A stretch of DNA of 47,748 nucleotides, from positions 61,115-108,862 of the forward strand of contig NZ_AOIA01000033.1 in NCBI RefSeq assembly GCF_000337695.1. Direction: 5' to 3'. Below the pieces are notes generated by a model that did not search any database, was not told the origin of the DNA, and worked only from the letters and a program-made list of their open reading frames with translations. A program made the position numbers and the translations under genes. Shown here in pieces: positions 39,961 to 47,748 of the stretch. Source of the DNA: Natronococcus jeotgali DSM 18795. GTDB taxonomy: Archaea > Halobacteriota > Halobacteria > Halobacteriales > Natrialbaceae. Position 1 is the first letter of the stretch, and every line of letters starts with the position of its first letter.

Positions 39961-42669
39961 ATGAGCGTAGACAGGGAGGACGAGGAGACACTCAGCGACG
40001 AGGAACAACAGCAACTCATGGAGGAGGTCCAGCGGCGTCGGTCCCACCGGGGGCCGGCGATCGCGATCGTCTCCCTGATCGCCATCGCGTTCTCGGCGTT
40101 CCAGATGTGGATCGCCGCGCGGGGGTACGCGTTCGAAGCGACGCTTCCGTTCGTGGGCGAGTATCGGCTCGTCGGTTTCCAGCAGCTACAGATCAACGCG
40201 ATCCACGTCGCGTTCGGGCTGGTACTGGCGTTCCTGCTGTTCCCGACGAGCCGGGGCGACGGGTTCCTCGCCCGTCGGCTCGGTCGGATCGAGCCCGCGG
40301 TCGGAAACCGTCTCGGCGACGACCACCCAGTGACCCGAGCGACCGCGAGGATCTCCGGCGCCGTCGGGTGGTTCTTCCTCGATCCGGAAATGAACCGAAT
40401 CGCGCCGGTCGACGTGCTCTTGGCGGTTCTCGCCGCGCTACCGGCGTACTACACCGCGACGCAGTACGACGAGATTCAGCGCATCGCCGTCCTCCGGTTC
40501 GAAGATACGCAAACGCTGCCCGAAATATTCCCGGTGCTGGCCCCGTTCGAGGGGGCGTTGAGCGCGGTCGGCGTCCCGATCGCCGACGTCTCGGCGGCCT
40601 TCGTGCTGGCCGTCCTCGGGATGGCGTTGGTCCTCGAGGCGACCCGCCGGGCGCTGGGGCTGGTGCTCGCGTCGCTGGTCGGGCTGTTTATCGCGTACGC
40701 CCGGTGGGGGTACCTCGTTCCCCAGGACTCGGCGATCGGCGCCCTGTGGGTCCAGCCCGACAACTGGGCGAACATCATGTACAACCTCTGGTACACGGTC
40801 GAGGCGGGGGTCCACAGCCAGCCCGTCTCCGTCAGCGTCCGGTTCATCTACATCTTCATCCTCTTCGGCGCGTTCCTCGAGATGAGCGGCGCGGGCAAGT
40901 GGTTCATCGATCTCGCCTACTCCGCGACCGGGACCCGCAAGGGCGGTCCCGCGAAAGCCAGCGTCGTCTCGAGCGGGTTCATGGGGATGCTCAGCGGGTC
41001 GTCGATCGCCAACACGGTGACGACGGGGGCCTTTACGATCCCGCTGATGAAACGCTCGGGCTACTCGCCCGAGTTCTCCGGGGCCGTCGAGTCGTCCTCG
41101 TCGTCGGGCGGCCAGATGCTCCCACCCGTGATGGGCGCCGCGGCCTTCCTCATCGTCGAGTTCACGGGGACCCCCTACGCCGACGTGATCATCGCCGCGA
41201 CGCTGCCCGCACTGGCCTTCTTCTTCGGGATGTGGGTGATGGTTCACTTCGAGGCGGTCCGGGGCGATATCGGCGGGATCCCCCGCTCCGAACTGCCCGA
41301 CGTTCGCTCCGCGCTGCGGACCGGCTGGTTCTACCTCATCCCGCTCGCGTTGTTGCTGTACTACCTCGTGATCGCGCGGCTCTCGATCAACCGCTCCGGC
41401 TGGCTCACGATCGTCGCCGTCGTCGCCCTGCTGGCGGTCGTCGCCGCCTACGACGAGCGCACCCGAGGCCCGCTGTTCGCGACGATCGCGGCGCTGTTTG
41501 CCGCCCAGGCCGGCGCCTACGCGACCGTCGGGGCCGGGATCGGCGACGCGGTTCGATCGATCGCCGGCCTCGGAGGGACGGTCGACGCCGACCCACTGGC
41601 GCTCGAGGCAGCGCTGTCGGCCGCGGTCGGCGATCTCGCCGCGGGCGCGCTCCTCGTCGGCGTCGCCTTCGTCCTCCTGCGGCCCCGCGCCGAGGCGCCG
41701 CTGCTCGAGTTCGACGACGAGGTCGAGGTCGCGGCCGAGCGAAGCGCCGCGGCGTTCGGCCGACCCGCGCTCTCGGGCAATCGGGCCTACCGGTTCGGAA
41801 GCTTCCTCCTGAAGTCGATGGACTCGGGCGCCCGCACCGCGACGACGGTCGTCGTCGCCGTCGCCGCCGCGGGCGTCGTGCCGGGCGTGATCAGCGTCTC
41901 CGGGCTGGGGCCGAACCTGGCCGCGCTCATCGGCGACATCAGCGGCGACTCGATGTTGCTCCTGCTCGCGCTGACGGGCGTCGCCGCGATCATCTTCGGA
42001 ATGGGGATGCCGACGACCGCGATGTACATCATCCTGGTCGCGATGCTCGAGGCGCCGCTGGTCGAGGCCGGCGTCGTCGTGCTCGCCGCCCACCTGTTCG
42101 TGCTCTACTGGGGGCTGATGGCCGACGTCACGCCCCCGGTCGCCGTCGCCGCCTTCGCCGGGGCCGGGGTCGCGAAGGCCGAGGAGATGAAGACGGCGTC
42201 GCTGGCGTTCCTGCTCTCGCTGAACAAGGTGCTGGTGCCGTTCGCCTTCGTCTTCTCGCCGGGCATCCTGTTCCTGCGGGACGGCGAGGTCGCGGGCTGG
42301 GCGGACGTCACCGACATCGGCTACGTCGTCCCCGAGATCGTGATTCCCGTGCTCGGCATGTTCGTCGGCGTCTACGCCCTCGGGGTGACGATCATCGGCT
42401 ACCAGTACGCCAGGGTGACGCCCACGAGGCGCGCGCTGTACTCGGTCGCGTCGATCCTGCTGATGGTGCCCGAGATCCCGCTGTTGCTCCTCGAGGGGAT
42501 CCTCGCGCTCGCCGGCGTCCCCTCGGCGCTGACGATCTTCGAGCTCACCGCCGCGCTCCGGGGGATCGGCCTGGCGATGCTCGCGGCGCTGACCTACCGC
42601 AACCGCTCGCGGGCCGATCTCGAGGAGGCCGACGCGCGGCCGTCCGCGACGACCGCCAGCGACGACTAA
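39961..42669 (+). CDS. TRAP transporter 4TM/12TM fused permease
   Basis: A 902-aa membrane protein joining the small (DctQ-like) and large (DctM-like) TRAP subunits, as is usual for TAXI systems. After an acidic cytoplasmic N-terminus it has many helices. Conserved blocks are SSSSGGQMLPPVMGAAAFLIVEFTG, FGMGMPTTAMYIILVAMLEAPL and DVTPPVAVAAFAGAGVAKAEEM. Uptake is driven by Na+ or H+, not by ATP. With the TAXI protein and DUF1850 it makes a complete system. No regulator is next to it. Confidence 0.95.
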   Translation: MSVDREDEETLSDEEQQQLMEEVQRRRSHRGPAIAIVSLIAIAFSAFQMWIAARGYAFEATLPFVGEYRLVGFQQLQINAIHVAFGLVLAFLLFPTSRGDGFLARRLGRIEPAVGNRLGDDHPVTRATARISGAVGWFFLDPEMNRIAPVDVLLAVLAALPAYYTATQYDEIQRIAVLRFEDTQTLPEIFPVLAPFEGALSAVGVPIADVSAAFVLAVLGMALVLEATRRALGLVLASLVGLFIAYARWGYLVPQDSAIGALWVQPDNWANIMYNLWYTVEAGVHSQPVSVSVRFIYIFILFGAFLEMSGAGKWFIDLAYSATGTRKGGPAKASVVSSGFMGMLSGSSIANTVTTGAFTIPLMKRSGYSPEFSGAVESSSSSGGQMLPPVMGAAAFLIVEFTGTPYADVIIAATLPALAFFFGMWVMVHFEAVRGDIGGIPRSELPDVRSALRTGWFYLIPLALLLYYLVIARLSINRSGWLTIVAVVALLAVVAAYDERTRGPLFATIAALFAAQAGAYATVGAGIGDAVRSIAGLGGTVDADPLALEAALSAAVGDLAAGALLVGVAFVLLRPRAEAPLLEFDDEVEVAAERSAAAFGRPALSGNRAYRFGSFLLKSMDSGARTATTVVVAVAAAGVVPGVISVSGLGPNLAALIGDISGDSMLLLLALTGVAAIIFGMGMPTTAMYIILVAMLEAPLVEAGVVVLAAHLFVLYWGLMADVTPPVAVAAFAGAGVAKAEEMKTASLAFLLSLNKVLVPFAFVFSPGILFLRDGEVAGWADVTDIGYVVPEIVIPVLGMFVGVYALGVTIIGYQYARVTPTRRALYSVASILLMVPEIPLLLLEGILALAGVPSALTIFELTAALRGIGLAMLAALTYRNRSRADLEEADARPSATTASDD

Positions 42670-42682
42670 GCCCCGATCCAGT

Positions 42683-42692
42683 CATTATTTTA
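42683..42692 (+). promoter_or_regulatory. TATA box of the gene at 42716
   Basis: CATTATTTTA is centred about 28 nt before the ATG at 42716, so this gene is transcribed separately from the TRAP operon 46 nt upstream. Confidence 0.65.
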
Positions 42693-42715
42693 ACCAGTCC
42701 GACGTAGGTGGGAGT

Positions 42716-43573
42716 ATGCCCGACGCCAGCGAACACCCCGTCGACTCCTCGAGTCGCGGGTTCCGGATCGCTCTCGGTCTCTACCTCGGCGTTCTCGTCG
42801 CCGGGATCGCCGCCTCCGTAGCGGCGACCGGGCAGGTCTCGGACGCCGTCCTCGCTGCGGTCTTCGTCGGCGGCCTCGCGACCGGAACGATTCTCGGAAT
42901 CGTCGCCGCGCGGCTCGACGACGATCTCGCGATCCGTCTCGGGCGGAGCCGCCGTCGCCGCGCGCTGCTCGTCCTACCCGGCGTTCCGGGGCTTCTCGGT
43001 GCGGCGACCGCCACCTGGTCGTGGTCGCCGATCGCCTCGGCCCTCGTCGCGACCGGGTCGTCGCTCGCCGTTCTCGTGGTCGGCTACGTCCTCGGCGCCG
43101 TCGCTCGGACCGAGTACGTGGAGACGGCCGCCGCGGACGAGCCGATCGGTACCTGGAACTGGACGCCGCCCGGCGGCGGCAAAGCCGACGCGTTACTCGC
43201 GGTACTCTGGGGATTTCTGGCGCTCGGCAACGCTATCGACGGGAACTTCGCGGCCGCCGTCGTCTGGCTCCTGATCGCGCTGGGCTGGATCGTCGCCGGC
43301 GCGATCGAGGGCCGCTGGCGGACGCCGTGGGGTGTCGACCCCGAGATCCGGGTCCACGAGGACGGACTCGTCAAGCGTCGCCCGTTCACGAAGACGTTCG
43401 TCCCCTGGGAGGACGTCGCCCACGTCCGGCTGCGCGAGGACGAACTCGTCCTCGATCGCGGGCTGTTCGACGTCCGCCTCGAGCGCTCGGAGCTCGCCGA
43501 TCTCGAGGCCGTCCGGGAGACGATCGAACGGCGGTTCGAGGCTGCGGGCGCGAACGCGCGGTCCGTCCCGTAA
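42716..43573 (+). CDS. membrane protein with C-terminal PH-like domain
   Basis: A 285-aa protein. About six membrane helices lie in the first 205 residues (for example IALGLYLGVLVAGIAASVA and ALLAVLWGFLALGNAI). The soluble C-terminus (about 205-285) reads VDPEIRVHEDGLVKRRPFTKTFVPWEDVAHVRLREDELVL, a pattern typical of small bacterial PH-like domains. Not recognised by family name. It is similar in plan to the protein encoded at 30630. Its stop abuts that of the IMPACT gene on the other strand. Confidence 0.8.
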   Translation: MPDASEHPVDSSSRGFRIALGLYLGVLVAGIAASVAATGQVSDAVLAAVFVGGLATGTILGIVAARLDDDLAIRLGRSRRRRALLVLPGVPGLLGAATATWSWSPIASALVATGSSLAVLVVGYVLGAVARTEYVETAAADEPIGTWNWTPPGGGKADALLAVLWGFLALGNAIDGNFAAAVVWLLIALGWIVAGAIEGRWRTPWGVDPEIRVHEDGLVKRRPFTKTFVPWEDVAHVRLREDELVLDRGLFDVRLERSELADLEAVRETIERRFEAAGANARSVP

Positions 43574-44182
43574 CTACGCGAGGTCGGCCCGCCCGCTGGT
43601 CGCGCTCCGGAGCCGATCCCGCAGCGCTTCGGCCTCCGCGAGCGGAACCCGAACGTCGAAGGTGACCGCGGCCTCGTAGTCGGCCTCGAACTCGAGGGCC
43701 TCGCTCTCGAGGACGCTGCGGACGGTGCCGGAGTCGTCGTAGTCGACGGTGACCGTCACCCGTTCGCTGGGTCGCTCCTCGACGATTCCCGCCTCCTCGA
43801 CGGCCTCCTTCGTCGCTCGCGAGTAGGCCCGCACGAGCCCGCCGACGCCGAGGTTCGTCCCGCCGTAGTAGCGGGTGACGACGACTGCGCAGTTCTCGAG
43901 GTCTTGCTGGGTGAGGACGTTCAGCGCCGGCTTCCCGGCCGACCCCGAGGGTTCGCCGTCGTCGCTCGAGTACTCCCGCAAGAACTCCCCGTCGGGCTCG
44001 GCTCGCACCCGGTAGGCGGGGACGTTGTGGGTCGCGTCGTCGTACTCCGCGGCGACGCGGTCGACGAACGCCTCGGCGGCGTCGACGGACTCGACGGGGC
44101 GGACGTGGCCGAGAAACTCCGATCCCCGAACGACGAACGTCGCCGTCGCGGCGTCGGCGACGGTTCGGTACGTCTCGCTCAC
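43574..44182 (-). CDS. IMPACT/YigZ family protein (UPF0029)
   Basis: A 202-aa protein. The N-terminal UPF0029 domain shows FVVRGSEFLGHVRPVESVDAAEAFVDRV, ATHNVPAYRV, the DGEPSGSAGKPALNVL motif and VTRYYGGTNLGVGGLVRAYSRA, all family signatures. A smaller C-terminal ferredoxin-like domain (DUF1949-type) follows from about residue 130. Bacterial YigZ and eukaryotic IMPACT are linked to translation control; the archaeal role is unknown. Complete. Confidence 0.92.
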   Translation of the reverse strand: MSETYRTVADAATATFVVRGSEFLGHVRPVESVDAAEAFVDRVAAEYDDATHNVPAYRVRAEPDGEFLREYSSDDGEPSGSAGKPALNVLTQQDLENCAVVVTRYYGGTNLGVGGLVRAYSRATKEAVEEAGIVEERPSERVTVTVDYDDSGTVRSVLESEALEFEADYEAAVTFDVRVPLAEAEALRDRLRSATSGRADLA

Positions 44183-44315
44183 GCGGGACCACCCCGCCCT
44201 CGTCCCGGATCGATCATGTGGGCCGTACTCACGCGACCGAAAAGAGCCCGTCGGTCGCCGCTACCGGGATGCCGCATCCGCTACGTTATTGGTCTTTGAC
44301 ACGGTCTGTCACCGC

Positions 44316-44702
44316 ATGGAAGACGCGATCATCGACGAGGCCTTCGCCGACGAACTCCGCAGCGCCTGCCGAACCACCGTCGGCGACGAACTCCGGAGTA
44401 TCACCTACTTCACCGAGGACGACGTCGAACAGGCGTACCTCCGCTCGGATCTCGATCGGACCGCCGATCTGGTCGGCTTCGCCGAGCACGAGCGACGCGG
44501 CTTTCACTCCCAGTCGGCCTACAGAAACACCCAGCTCGGCGAGTACGAGGCGACGATTCGGATGTTCGAGAACGGCTACCTGACGCGGGTCATCCGAGGG
44601 GGCCACGGCGTCTGGGTGACGACCGACGATATGTCGATGGAGCGGTTCGAGGAGCTCACGAGCGCGCTCGAGGCGATCCTCGAGGAGCGCGCCCCCCAGT
44701 GA
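44316..44702 (+). CDS. small conserved haloarchaeal protein, DUF7522-like
   Basis: A 128-aa soluble protein: MEDAIIDEAFADELRSACRTTVGDELRSITYF, then DVEQAYLRSDLDRTADLVGFAEHERRGFHSQSAYR and LGEYEATIRMFENGYLTRVIRG. It resembles the many haloarchaeal paralogues recently named DUF7522, by recollection. Alpha-beta fold likely; function unknown. The ATG at 44316 is chosen because a TATA-like CGTTATTGG (44284-44292) lies about 29 nt upstream. Only 4 nt separate its stop from the tail of the next gene on the other strand. Confidence 0.78.
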   Translation: MEDAIIDEAFADELRSACRTTVGDELRSITYFTEDDVEQAYLRSDLDRTADLVGFAEHERRGFHSQSAYRNTQLGEYEATIRMFENGYLTRVIRGGHGVWVTTDDMSMERFEELTSALEAILEERAPQ

Positions 44703-44706
44703 GGGC

Positions 44707-45210
44707 TCACTGGAGTTCGATCTTGCGGACGAACTCGAGGTCGCGGATCTCGGTGATGGCCTCGCCCGAAAGATCCTGATCCGTCACGAGGTAGAGCCGG
44801 GGCTCGTCGGTGAACTCGGGGTCCTCGCTGATCGTCTGGCGGATCGAAACGTCGTGGTCGGCCAGGGTGCCCGTGATCGTCGCGACGATCCCCTTCCGGT
44901 CGGCGTCGTCGACCGCGATCGACAGCACCGTCAGATCGAGCACCGGCGCCAGATCCATCAGGCTCGGTACCTGCGAGATGTTCTGGAAGATCCGCCGGAG
45001 CTCGGGGTCTTCGAGGATGGCGTCGGTCGTCGAGTCGACGACCCGTCGGTCGACGCCGATCTCCCGTGCGATCCCGGTGTTCGGGATCTCGATGCCGCCC
45101 GAGACGACCCGCCCGTCGTCGTTGACGGAGAACCCGCGCTCGAGCAGCAGACGGATCACCGCCTGCTGGCTCGGCGATCCCTCGAACTTCTCCATGATCT
45201 CGTCGAACAT
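44707..45210 (-). CDS. regulator with HTH and ACT domain
   Basis: A 167-aa protein. The N-terminal half (about 1-75) looks like a helix-turn-helix: SPSQQAVIRLLLERGFSV and TGIAREIGVDRRVVDSTTDAIL. The C-terminal half is an ACT domain (VLSIAVDDADRKGIVATITGTLADHDVSIRQTI), which binds amino acids. This fits a small amino acid-sensing regulator common in haloarchaea. It lies 61 nt downstream of hisB on the same strand, which suggests a link with amino acid synthesis, maybe histidine; this is inference. Confidence 0.83.
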   Translation of the reverse strand: MFDEIMEKFEGSPSQQAVIRLLLERGFSVNDDGRVVSGGIEIPNTGIAREIGVDRRVVDSTTDAILEDPELRRIFQNISQVPSLMDLAPVLDLTVLSIAVDDADRKGIVATITGTLADHDVSIRQTISEDPEFTDEPRLYLVTDQDLSGEAITEIRDLEFVRKIELQ

Positions 45211-45271
45211 GTCTGTCCGGGCGTACGCGGGCCGCGGTATAAGGATCGGTGATCGACGCCCGCCGAGGCCG

Positions 45272-45859
45272 CTACAGCGTCCCCTTCGTGCTCGGAGTTC
45301 CCTCCCGCCGCTCGTCGATCCGGGTCGCGTCGTCGAGGGTTCGCGCGAGCGCCTTGAACAGCGCCTCGACCTCGTGGTGGGCGTTCTCGCCGTCGACGGC
45401 GAGGTGCAGCGTTAGCCCGGCGTTCATCGCGAGCGACTCCCCGAAGTGACGGGCCATGTCGCTCGTGAACTCGCCGATCGCGTCCTGGGAGAACCGGCCG
45501 TCGAAGTAGAACCGCGGGCGGCCGCTGACGTCGACGACGGCGTCCACGACGGCCTCGTCTAAGGGCACGCGTCGGTCCGCGTAGCGGACGATCCCCGACC
45601 GATCGCCCAGCGCCTCGTCGATCGCCGTCCCCAGCACGATCGCGACGTCCTCGACGGTGTGGTGGTCGTCGATCTCGAGGTCGCCGTCGCAGTTGACCTC
45701 GAGGTCGAACAGGCCGTGTTTGGCAAGCGACGTCAGCATGTGATCGAGGAAGCCGATTCCCGTCTCCACGTCGGCTACCCCGTCGCCGTCGATCCCGACG
45801 GTACACTCGATGGTCGTCTCGCTCGTGTCGCGGGTTACCGTTGCCGTCCGGTCGGTCAT
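45272..45859 (-). CDS. hisB: imidazoleglycerol-phosphate dehydratase
   Basis: A 195-aa enzyme for the sixth step of histidine synthesis, turning imidazole glycerol phosphate into imidazole acetol phosphate. The manganese-binding motifs are present: [15 protein letters not shown] and [13 protein letters not shown]. It is a single-function enzyme without the phosphatase domain found in enterobacteria. Start at 45859 ([18 protein letters not shown]) is chosen; nine residues upstream are in frame but lie in poor context. No other his genes are in the window, as usual for haloarchaea with scattered his genes. Confidence 0.95.
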   Translation of the reverse strand: MTDRTATVTRDTSETTIECTVGIDGDGVADVETGIGFLDHMLTSLAKHGLFDLEVNCDGDLEIDDHHTVEDVAIVLGTAIDEALGDRSGIVRYADRRVPLDEAVVDAVVDVSGRPRFYFDGRFSQDAIGEFTSDMARHFGESLAMNAGLTLHLAVDGENAHHEVEALFKALARTLDDATRIDERREGTPSTKGTL

Positions 45860-46092
45860 GCCGGATCGATGCCGCCGGCGGTACAAGGCGGTTCCGCTCG
45901 GCGGCGCGGGCCGTCCCGTAAACGAGTGAGACAGCAGTGGTTATAAAATTTCTAACCTGTTCTGAACCGGTTTCGAAACGTCCGTCTCGGCGCGACGTTA
46001 CGGTGAAATAGCGCTAACCCGACGTAACGTTCTACCGACTATATGATGGATACGGTGAACGTGTCTGACGTAACGAGGTAGGTTACGCTTCC
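45860..46092. promoter_or_regulatory. intergenic region with clustered CGTAAC/GTTACG motifs
   Basis: In this 233-nt gap between divergent genes, GTTACG or CGTAAC occurs four times in under 100 nt: about 45995, 46023, 46069-46074 and 46082-46087. The last two form an inverted repeat with a 7-nt spacer directly before the start at 46093. CTATATGA (46039-46046) is a TATA-like box, so the dyad would lie at the transcription start. This looks like an operator for an unknown regulator. Confidence 0.5.
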
Positions 46093-46377
46093 ATGTCGAA
46101 CCACTCCCCGCTCTCGAACGACTCGGTCGCCCCCACCGATCCGGACGCCGCCGGAGCGGATCGGTATCGCAGCCGGCTCGTCCGTTCGATTACAGGCCCC
46201 GCGCGGTTTCTCGCGTTCTGGACCGCGATCGTCCTCCCGTTCGTCCACGTTCCGTTGCTCGTGCACGGACTCGACGATCCCGGAGCCGTGCTGGCGTTCG
46301 CCGTTCTGTTAGGGGGAAACGCCGTCGCGCTCTACGTCGGCCACGATCACAATCGAGCGCCAGCTACCGACGGCTGA
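46093..46377 (+). CDS. small membrane protein, unknown function
   Basis: A 94-aa protein with a polar N-terminus (about 1-34) and two hydrophobic helices (FLAFWTAIVLPFVHVPLLVHGL and AVLAFAVLLGGNAVALYVG), ending in a histidine-containing tail, HDHNRAPATDG. The family is not recognised. A TATA-like box lies about 50 nt upstream of the ATG, leaving a leader of about 23 nt that contains a dyad. Nothing is recognised between it and trkH (46378-46503) except the trkH promoter. Confidence 0.68.
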   Translation: MSNHSPLSNDSVAPTDPDAAGADRYRSRLVRSITGPARFLAFWTAIVLPFVHVPLLVHGLDDPGAVLAFAVLLGGNAVALYVGHDHNRAPATDG

Positions 46378-46467
46378 AGCCGTGGGCCTCTGTGCTGTGC
46401 CGCTGTGATCCACCCCGGGGGCGGTCGTCGTCGCGGGCACCCCCTGCCGTCCGTCCGCGTTCCGAAC

Positions 46468-46475
46468 CCATTATC
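46468..46475 (+). promoter_or_regulatory. TATA-like element of trkH
   Basis: CCATTATC is centred about 32 nt before the GTG at 46504. Confidence 0.45.
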
Positions 46476-46503
46476 TACCCGCCACGCACACCGTCGTGGT
46501 AGC

Positions 46504-47748
46504 GTGACCATCCGCGTCGACTGGCGCTCGAGCTGTAGCCTCGTCGGAACGGTGCTCAAGTGGCTCGCCGTTCCCATGGCGGCGCCGCTGGCGCTCGCCG
46601 TTCTCGACGGCGACGACCTGTTGCCGTTCGTGACCGCGATCGTCCTTACGGCGACGATCGGATTCGCGCTCGAGCGCCTCTCTACGGAACGCTCGCTCGC
46701 GCAGCGCGAGGCGTTCCTGATGGTCGCACTCACCTGGCTCGGCGTCGGCGCGATCGGCGCCGTTCCCTTTTTCGTCGCCGGACTCGCGGCCGACCCGCAA
46801 TCGGCGTTTCACGGCGGGCTCGGGGGCCCGGTCAACGCGCTGTTCGAGAGTATGAGCGGGCTGACGACGACGGGCGCGACGGTGATGAGCGGATGGGACT
46901 TCGCGAACCAGTCGCGGGCGATCCTGCTCTGGCGCCAGCTGCTCCAGTGGCTCGGGGGGCTCGGGATCCTGATCGTCGCGATCGGGCTGCTCTCGAGCCT
47001 GATGGTCGGTGGCGCACAGCTGATGGAGACGGAAACCCAGACGCGGAACGTCCGCAAACTTCGCCCGCACATCGACGAGACCGCCCGCCTCATCTGGGGG
47101 CTGTACGTCGGGCTCACCGCGCTGGCGGCCGCGACGTTTTACGCGTTACACCTCGTCGGCCTCGGGCCCAACATGAACCTCTTCAACGCCATCTCGCACG
47201 CGTTGACGAGCGTCTCCACCGCCGGATTCTCGCCGGAGCCCGAAAGCATCGGCGCCTTCTCGCCGGCCGTCCAGTGGGCGGTCATCCCGTTCATGTTCCT
47301 GGGATCGACGAACTTCGTCCTGCTGTACTACGTCACGCAGGGCAACTACCGCCGTCCGTTCAGGTCCCAGGAGTTTCGGTTCTACGCCGGCACGCTGGCG
47401 TTTTTCGCCACACTGGTCGCCGCGATTCTCCTGCTCGATCCCGACGTGACCGCGGGCTTCGAGGCGACGATCCGTCACGGCCTGTTCAACGTCACGTCGA
47501 TGGTGACGACGACGGGGTACGCCTCGACGGACTTCGATCTGTGGAGTCCCGGCGCGAAGCACCTGCTGTTTCTCTGTATGTTCCTCGGCGGGATGGCCGG
47601 GTCGACGACCTGCTCGATCAAGTCCCTTCGCTGGCTGGTGACGCTGAAGGCGTTCCGCCGGAGCCTCTTTACGTCGGTCCACCCCGAGGCGGTTCGCCCG
47701 CTCCGGCTTGGCACCGAGGTCGTCGACGAGGAGACGGTGCGGGACATC
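46504..47748 (+). CDS. trkH: TrkH-type potassium transporter, 3' end outside window
   Basis: At least 415 codons of a Trk/Ktr K+ channel subunit, open to the last base and cut by the window edge. Selectivity-filter regions of the repeats are seen: FESMSGLTTTGATVMSG, HALTSVSTAGFSPEP and NVTSMVTTTGYASTD, followed by FLGGMAGSTTCSIKSLRW. Glycines in these loops line the K+ path. Potassium uptake is central for salt-in haloarchaea. The GTG at 46504 is chosen because a TATA-like box is near and the next residues MTIRVDWRSS lead into the first helix. A NAD-binding TrkA partner is not in the window. Confidence 0.9.
   Translation, partial: MTIRVDWRSSCSLVGTVLKWLAVPMAAPLALAVLDGDDLLPFVTAIVLTATIGFALERLSTERSLAQREAFLMVALTWLGVGAIGAVPFFVAGLAADPQSAFHGGLGGPVNALFESMSGLTTTGATVMSGWDFANQSRAILLWRQLLQWLGGLGILIVAIGLLSSLMVGGAQLMETETQTRNVRKLRPHIDETARLIWGLYVGLTALAAATFYALHLVGLGPNMNLFNAISHALTSVSTAGFSPEPESIGAFSPAVQWAVIPFMFLGSTNFVLLYYVTQGNYRRPFRSQEFRFYAGTLAFFATLVAAILLLDPDVTAGFEATIRHGLFNVTSMVTTTGYASTDFDLWSPGAKHLLFLCMFLGGMAGSTTCSIKSLRWLVTLKAFRRSLFTSVHPEAVRPLRLGTEVVDEETVRDI

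Overview
This window is haloarchaeal chromosome. The DNA is GC-rich, the predicted proteins are strongly acidic, and many genes have a TATA-like box centred about 28 nt upstream of the start codon, as expected for leaderless transcripts. Haloarchaeal markers include a SAMP2-type ubiquitin-like modifier, DNA polymerase D, archaeal-type RfcS and AlaRS, and Tat lipoproteins. The gene style fits Natrialbaceae (Natrinema/Haloterrigena-like), but that placement is inference. No similarity search was run; all assignments rest on motifs read in the sequence.

Layout. (1) 1-5200 is a replication block: a probable oriC1 intergenic region (1-837) carrying Origin Recognition Box (ORB)-like elements, then orc1/cdc6, a signal peptidase I gene on the other strand, and polD1. 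Extra divergent ORB-like pairs lie inside the coding sequences of orc1 and polD1. (2) 5200-14000 holds metabolic and housekeeping genes: an amidohydrolase, two GNAT acetyltransferases, aspartate kinase with a possible overlapping leader ORF, a DUF1328 microprotein, an acyl-CoA ligase, tryptophanase, SAMP2 and a bactofilin-like membrane protein. (3) rfcS is followed by an AT-rich island (about 15127-16650). It holds three tandem genes for 33-40 aa zinc-ribbon microproteins, a degenerate fourth copy and a coupled three-helix membrane protein. This is the best candidate for an undescribed system here. (4) 16659-23800 has a membrane protein, alaS, an alpha/beta hydrolase without its nucleophile, a truncated adenylate-forming enzyme, a class I glutamine amidotransferase and a VapBC-like module with an operator dyad.

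(5) 23870-32570 has an HdrD-like membrane Fe-S oxidoreductase, a conserved haloarchaeal protein, a solo Cas4-like protein with degenerate nuclease motifs, Sua5, a cysteine-less peroxiredoxin-like protein coupled to a glutaredoxin, a CNNM/CorC transporter and a PiT phosphate transporter. (6) 32701-36184 is a polar amino acid ABC uptake operon with two permeases. (7) 36181-43573 has a DUF5828-like protein, upp, a DUF2892 protein, a TAXI-TRAP transporter operon (SBP, DUF1850, fused permease) and a PH-like membrane protein. (8) 43574-47748 has an IMPACT family protein, a small haloarchaeal protein, an HTH-ACT regulator downstream of hisB, a small membrane protein behind a cluster of CGTAAC motifs, and the start of trkH, cut by the window edge.

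The genes are mostly in short operons or singletons. No tRNA, rRNA, CRISPR array or intact insertion sequence was seen. Apart from the 15.1-16.6 kb island the window looks like core chromosome.
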